64,000 nt of DNA, taken from contig JAJKFJ010021099.1 of assembly GCA_027382625.1 (NCBI GenBank), positions 1-64,000 on the forward strand. Reading direction: 5' to 3'. A program made the position numbers and the translations under genes. The stretch is from Tetmemena sp. SeJ-2015 (taxonomy: Eukaryota > Ciliophora > Spirotrichea > Sporadotrichida > Oxytrichidae). The number at the start of each line of letters is the position of its first letter. Positions within the stretch are counted from its first letter, which is position 1. Below, piece by piece: positions 58,550-64,000 of this stretch. The notes under the pieces were generated by a model. The model made no database searches. It was not told the origin of the DNA and was given only the letters and a program-made list of their open reading frames with translations.

Positions 58550-61005
58550 TCATATTAAAAATAAGACCAGATATACTCTCTATTGATCCATGGCATCCTA
58601 GTAATTTATAAAGAGTGGCTTGACGAGCTTCTATCTCTCCATATCAGCAGGATTAGCTTCTATCTTAATAAGTTGGGATTTAATTTGCTCTGTCATTCTA
58701 ATAGAGTAAATTTAGCCATTCATAACTATCTCGTCCTCGAAGAATACTTTCCTCTTCTATGCTTTATCTGTGGCCTTGCGGATCAGCAGATTTGGAAGTT
58801 AAGGCCTCTTATTCTTAGATTGATAGTTTGAAGTTGAATAGGAGCTGGGATTGGTAAAACCATTATTGCTTCTCCTCAAGCCTTGAGCAGACTACTTCCT
58901 GTCTTGGATTAAGGTCAAAGCGGACTGTGGTCTATTAGGCTTCCGCACCAGATTGCTACTTTGAGGTGTTTCACTATTTCTTTATTGCTGGAGGTTGTAC
59001 TCATTTGAGGTTAGATCAAAGAGGCCATTTTAGACTTGAGAATACTAAATCTGCTCTATATTAGACCGATATAGCAAATAAGCATAATGGATATCCTTGA
59101 TATGGTGCTTCTTGCTGCTGATAGAAGTATTCAGTGCCCTCATCAAGTAAAGTGGTTTAACTTCTCTCAGCGTGGTGCTTCAAAATATCTATCGAATCAT
59201 AGGGCTAGTTTTGAATGTCGATTTGAGGAATCATCTCTCCATCTTGATCGAACTCCTCACCACGTCGGGAGTGAAAGTTATCATTGAAACTCGCTGTACT
59301 CCTTTAGCCGAAGGTGTATTAAGCACTCTAGGGACGAATCTTTGTTGAACTCTTTTGCCTAAGTATCTTAAAGTTTTATTGCGTTCCCAGAGTAATGTGA
59401 TCATCCTTAGGCGGCAAAAAGAAAAACTTTTGAGCAGGATTGACTCTCACCCTCCCAAATGAGTTATTATAGACTGGATTATAGGTGTTCTTGATTTAGT
59501 TTATGGTGACAGGCCTCCTTTTGAGATTCCTCAAGATCTCTCTGTCAACCTAAGAGAGACTGAAATGATGATACTGATTGTCGATATTGAAGTTGATCTT
59601 TGGGGGAAGCTTTGGCATGACACCCTGACTCATCTTAGACGTCATAGTTTAATTGAAACTTTGCTTTGAGGCCTTGGATGCGCTATTCTAAAATTCTGAG
59701 TTCCTTGTCATGCCTCCCAACCTGCTCCCTAACTTTTGAGAAGAAGAGTGGACGCTCTAAATCTGACTATTTATGAAAGCTGGCTTTGACCCTGAGTGCT
59801 TGATCTACAAATCTTAAAATCTACCCCTGAAGAGATTAGTCTTTGGATCTTCCGGTCCATAAATCTTTTCAGATATGGCGACTGCGTTATTGAAAAAATC
59901 TAATGCCGCTTAGATTTTCCCTATGAACTCATATTCGATGGCTCCGTTATTATAAGCTATAGCCAACTTGAAAGAGGTGTCTCTAAGTTTCTCATGTATA
60001 GTATTTTCAATTTTAGACAGACTCTAGTCGTTAATAAGTGGATTATTAGTCTCTTTATCTTAGTCCAGATTTTTTTCGTGATCTTCTTCATCCAAGGTAT
60101 AATCATCCTCCTCATCGATCTTAGCCCTAAATACAATTTCATTCCCAATTTTAATCTACTTACAAGGTAGGCTGAGGTTCTTGGCTCTGCTTCTCTAGTG
60201 CCTCAATTTCTTCTTAAAACAAGGCAATGGCTCTGAGTGCATTTGAGAGAGCTTACTTGTGCTTGTTGAGTTTACTGAGCACGCAGCACAGATTAAGTGA
60301 AGTCTGAGCAACTTAATTCTTCGAATAATTGCCTTAAATTTCTATGTCAAGAGTTTGCTTGAGGTATTCAAATGACTCAGCTACCTTGTTCTGCTTGAGG
60401 TAGGTGCAGCCCATGTTGTTGAGTGTGAGTGCTTTCAAGCGATATATTGGAGCATAGAGGGAAGAGCCCTTCTGAATGATTTTTTGGTGGTTGAACTCTT
60501 CTGGTCGCTTGATTAGCGAAAGTGTGAACAACTGTTACATCAGCTCCACCATCTCCTTGCATTTGGTCAGCAGGGCCAAAGAAAATTCGAAGCGCTGATC
60601 GATTGCCGATGTGTTACTGCTCTCCTTCTCTAGCATTGATTGACGGGGCTGCGATGTGAAGGAGCTTGTACTCTTCTAATCAAAGGTGCTCTAGGTTTGC
60701 ACATACGATTGTGGGTTATCTTGGAGGTTGAGAGCGATTCTATTGGTAGACTTGATAAGTTCTTTGGCCTGATTGAATTCCTTGCTCGAGAGTTCTCTAT
60801 TCTCCAAGATATTAGAGTTAAGTTGCGTCAGGCACTCTTCCACAAGTATTTTTTGCTGCTTATAGATTTGGAACAGAGTCTTTGAAGGTCTTCTCTACAG
60901 ATTATTTGCTGCCTCTGTCTCTGGGAGAGTGCCCTCTTGGCTGCTACTGGTCTACTCTGGAAACAGGGGCTTAATCAAGTGTTTGGCAGTGCTTGATTTT
61001 TTCAT
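58550..61005 (-). CDS. TPR-repeat protein, about 800 aa
   Basis: ATG 61005 (MKKSSTAKHLIKPLFPEQTS), TGA 58550-58552. TPR-like helices occupy about residues 190-320: ALTLNNMGCTYLKQNKVAES, FEYLKQTLDIEIQGNYSKNQ, TSLNLCCVLSKLNKHKQALS, and after a GT-AG intron (60127-60163) LAIAYNNGAIEYEFIGKIQA with ALDFFNNAVAISEKIYGPED. The C-terminal half is basic and Ser/Gln/Asn-rich (MTSKMSQGVMPKLPPKINFN; RRPVTINQIKNTYNPVYNNS). A further splice or IES near 59040-59090 joins EAPYQGYP to the last exon (RKPNRPQSALTLIQDRKQ). TPR arrays bind partner proteins; cellular role unknown. Paralogue of the gene at 62826. The join of the last exon is the least certain part. Confidence 0.8.
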
Positions 61006-61389
61006 ATTTAATTTATTCAATTAGTCCTCAAGAAACAAATCTCTCCCCTCATCACCAATTCAATCTAACTTTCTCATCTAAAACAGATTATACATTTAAA
61101 AATATAAGTAGTAATGTTTGTTGTTCACTGATCATTTTATTGCTGCTTGGATTCCTCTTCTTGGACCCCCTCTGCTCCATGGAAATCCTCCTGCTCCTCG
61201 TCCACTCTCTCCATCTCCTACACACCAATTTAAATATCAAGGGAGTTAGACTTACATTCCTAGGTGTGATCATGTTATCATAATTATCCTAGCTGCCTCC
61301 ACCCTACTTTTGAACTTAATACAATAGAAGGTAGGGATATTAAAAAAGTTTTTCATGATTCGAAAAATTGAAAATTTGGATTATCATTT
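61006..61389. other. Intergenic between two minus-strand genes
   Basis: AT-rich with a GC-richer patch at 61140-61290. On the minus strand that patch reads RWREWTRSRRISMEQRGSKK without continuation; it may be a small unplaced exon. Confidence 0.35.
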
Positions 61390-62774
61390 TCACTATTATT
61401 GTTGTTGTTGATAGGAATAATTCTAGTTGCTTTGCTGGTACTTGAAACTCTAACCCATGTGCTGGGACTCCTTTAGTATATTGGCGAGAGTGGGGTCGTT
61501 CTTAGACTTGTTCATTAGCTCTTGAGCAACAAGCAGACTTATCTCCTTTATTAAGGGGTTCTCTGCAAGTACTTAGGTCTCTGTGTTAAGCTCCCCGACT
61601 CCTTTGTTTAGACTTTGCTCGTAGGTCACAGCCAGCTGTTCCCTTGCTTCCACCTCTTGTCTGATTCTGTCCTGGAGTTGGGCCATGTAAATCTTGAGAG
61701 TATCTACTTGCTGGTCCCACTGAACTAGTATCTCCCTTCTCTTAGTGAGCTCATATTACTTGGATTCTTGGTCTATCCTCTCCTTGAACCACTGGTGCGA
61801 GACGCCTCTCCAGCTGCCGAACAGCAGTCTCAGTCTCCTTCTGAACATATAGTTCTTTGAATAGGCTGCTAGTCTCTTCTCCCTTCTCATTATTTGTGCA
61901 TGATAGTAATTAATAACATGCATGTATAATAGAAGATAGCCCATCTCTCTGAAAGCAATTCTAACAAGGTACCTCTGATACTTCTTGTTGAGTATCCTGG
62001 CAGTGAGCTACTTGGTGCCCTCGTCCTTGCCGAGCTTGTTCTAGATGTCTTGCTCCTTCTGGCTTATCTTGCTCTTCATGTCGTTTATGTGGTTAACCTT
62101 CTCTGTTAAGTTCGCTTATTACAAAAACGAATAGTTTTAAATTTTTATTTCTCTTTCCTAATTAAGCGATAGTAATTGGCTTCGTATTCTACCATGTAGT
62201 GGGACCTTAGCTAGCTGTACTCCAGCACCAACTTCTCTTTGAACTCTAGGAAAAGTCTGTCATAGCACTTTTTAAAAGTCTGCAGCTGTGCCTAGTCGTC
62301 ATTGGGCAGAGCTATTCTGCTCTTTATCACTATAGCATTTATAAGCATCTAGCATCATAAGACTCAAATTAAATTCATCTTTGCTTACTTTCATAGGTGG
62401 CTGCGTTCTAGGACATGAGGGAAGTGGCCATGTTGTTATTGAACTTCTTCTTAGTAAGCATCTTGATGCTCCTGCCGATGTTTTCACTCATCACGTCTTG
62501 AGACTCCCCATAGATGGTGCCTGGGGGAGTGGAGCGGCGTTCCCTCTCCGACTCATCGTCCTCCTCACTGATTCTCGAACCCATGAAGTAAGTCGGCTTT
62601 CCCCTATCCGAAAACTCAACTTACAAGCTGTATACTTTCCCATCATCGCTTCTTCTCCCTATATCTAAGTTAATGTTTTAGAATCAACAGTCAAGTAATT
62701 CAATAATTGGCTTAGAGCTTACCAGTTGGAGATTAGTTGCCGTCGTCTGAAAACGAGGAGTGCAAATGTGACAT
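61390..62774 (-). CDS. Coiled-coil protein, 403 aa after removal of introns and IES
   Basis: ATG 62774 (MSHLHSSFSDDGNQSPTDIG), TGA 61390-61392. Introns 62665-62722 and 62330-62388 (GT-AG) and IES 62106-62161 (pointer CTTAA); removing them leaves exactly 404 codons. The acidic/Ser-rich N terminus (ISEEDDESERERRSTPPG) precedes a long helical region: CYDRLFLEFKEKLVLEYSQL, EKVNHINDMKSKISQKEQDI, RRLRLLFGSWRGVSHQWFKE and QLQDRIRQEVEAREQLAVTY. The FGSWRGVSHQW word resembles the Trp-containing motifs of ciliary/centrosomal coiled-coil proteins, but this is only a suggestion. Q-rich C-terminal end. Confidence 0.82.
62106..62161 (-). other. IES, pointer CTTAA (coiled-coil gene)
   Basis: 56-bp AT-rich insert. 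Excision joins EYEANYYR to LTEKVNHINDMK. The exact divisibility of the resulting CDS supports it. Confidence 0.88.
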
Positions 62775-62825
62775 CAAATATTTTAAATAAATTTAAATTT
62801 TAAACAAATTTATCCTAATGCAGTA

Positions 62826-64000
62826 TCATAAAACAATGGACTACTGCTACTTTTGAATTGACTGGACCTTCTTGGGCTTTCCACTTTGGTAATACTTGCT
62901 GGCGCTCACTCCCTTCTATCCTCCAGCTAGGGTGCTTCCCTTCTTGGGTTTCTTGTATATAGCTACATCCAACTAAAAACATATTAGGATGGCCATATTA
63001 TATTAACTATTTGATCTTACCTCATTCCTTGCGTTTTCATAGACGTTCCTGAGGTTTTAGGTAATTCCATCCTCTACTCCAAGATGCTTCTCTGCAAAGT
63101 TGACTGCCTTTTTATAACTGAGGATGGCTGCAGGGTAGGACCTCAAGAACTCCTGCTCCACACCCATGTTGTGATAAGCAATTGCCAGCACTGCTGTCCT
63201 ATCCTTGGAATTCCCATCTCCTATAGCTGATGAACAAATATTAATAATGAATTATTAATTATGAACTTGCAAGCTCCTCATCATCGTCTGCATTTGCACC
63301 GTTAGCATCTAGTCTCTTCCTGAGCATGAGCTCTTGGAGTAGGATGACTGCAGACATAGCATGGTTCAAAGCCAGTTCGTGCTTGTTCAATTGAGAGAGC
63401 ACTGCACAGATGTTCAAGTGGGTATCTGCTTGGATCTCAGGACGATGTAGTCTAGACTCAATTTGCAAGGCCTTTTACAAGAAGGTCAAAGCTGTTCTCA
63501 TCTTTCCAATCCTACAAGAATATTGAAATTGTTTCAAGGGGGTCGACTCGCTTTAAAGAACAAAAAATTTTATTCACTTTGGGCTGCTTATATTTTCTAA
63601 AATCACCGTTTGATTAATCTTATTGTCTCCTTGTAATTATTTGAGGGAATTAAACTGATTTTGACAAAGTATAGAAATAATAAAATAATCCCAAAATGAA
63701 AAAAATTAAGAGGTCGAATTAAAATTTACTAGGGCTAATATAAACAAAACTTATATTATAAACCTCTAAATTTAAAGCAAGTAAAACCCATCACCATTTG
63801 TTAGTATTGATTTTACCTTCGATAGTAGCAAGCCATGTTGTTGAAAGTCATAGCCTATCCCAGTTCGTTATTCTCACAGAGTTCCTCAGATTTCTTGAGC
63901 AGATCTATTGCACTGTTGATGTCCTCCTTCTTCAGATAGTAAACGGACAGAATGTTGCTGATCTCACACAGTTGTTTGCAATGAACGAGTGAACTACATC
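62826..64000 (-). CDS. TPR-repeat protein, C-terminal part (runs off the window)
   Basis: Stop TGA 62826-62828; the 5' end lies beyond 64000. TPR-like units: ISNILSVYYLKKEDINSAID, QAMTFNNMACYYRR, then after a 310-bp intron-type gap (about 63514-63823) IGKMRTALTFLQKALQIESR, HLNICAVLSQLNKHELALNH and VLAIAYHNMGVEQEFLRSYP. The tail is basic (YKKPKKGSTLAGGQKGVSAS) and preceded by a GT-AG intron at about 62974-63024. IES at 63230-63260. The array aligns motif for motif with the TPR gene at 58550-61005, so the two are paralogues separated by one gene. Function unknown; protein-protein scaffold likely. Confidence 0.82.
63230..63260 (-). other. IES, pointer GTTCAT (TPR gene)
   Basis: 31-bp AT-only-like insert between EELASS and SAIGDGNSKDRTAVLAIAYH. 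The 6-bp pointer is at both ends. Confidence 0.88.

Noticed and set aside
58583..58831. 82-codon plus frame MIHGILVIYKEWLDELL
   Set aside because: Antisense to the last exon of the TPR gene, whose minus-strand frame is longer and Q/K/R-rich like other host exons.
1..64000. CRISPR arrays, bacterial operons, prophage genes
   Set aside because: No spaced direct-repeat array, Shine-Dalgarno spacing or phage protein was seen; introns, IESs and code usage are eukaryotic.

Overview
The window reads as germline (micronuclear) DNA of a spirotrich ciliate of the Oxytricha/Stylonychia type. Three lines of evidence support this. (1) Conserved proteins are open only if TAA and TAG are read as glutamine and TGA is the sole stop; two diverged copies of one gene even interchange CAA/TAA/TAG at the same codons. 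(2) Genes are cut by short AT-rich inserts bounded by direct repeats of 2-9 bp ('pointers') whose removal restores frame and conserved protein motifs; these are internal eliminated sequences (IESs), separate from the short GT-AG introns. (3) The first half holds decayed pieces of TBE-type DDE transposons, including the zinc-finger/kinase ORF typical of that family. The order of segments is colinear in every gene I could check, so no scrambling is shown.

Layout. 0-8 kb: a 1.1-kb foldback palindrome, three broken TBE-like transposase tails, one broken zinc-finger/kinase ORF, and a 2.2-kb element with long terminal inverted repeats. 8-22.5 kb: mostly non-coding, including two stretches (about 9-11 kb and 15.4-22.3 kb) of abnormal homopolymer texture that may be poor consensus, a 1.26-kb inverted-repeat element with a CAT microsatellite, a ubiquitin-like remnant and one unidentified ORF. 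22.5-28 kb: a second foldback, AT-rich DNA and a third TBE-like transposase with a tail-to-tail companion ORF. 28-64 kb: gene-rich germline DNA with two FCP1/NIF-phosphatase-like genes that lack catalytic aspartates, a calcium-dependent protein kinase (479 aa after removal of introns and IESs), a large EF-hand protein gene whose 5' end is tandemly duplicated, two unidentified Q/S-rich protein genes, a coiled-coil protein gene between two paralogous TPR-protein genes, and at 51.5-56.6 kb a GC-richer, largely intact transposon.

That transposon is the most interesting unit. It carries an intact 407-aa DD33E transposase, an intact 691-aa ORF of unknown function, and two damaged companion ORFs. 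It differs from the TBE-like DD34E copies in the same window. The cellular genes look like precursors of separate small macronuclear chromosomes rather than an operon; signalling (CDPK, EF-hand, NIF-like) and scaffold (TPR, coiled-coil) functions are the only common themes.
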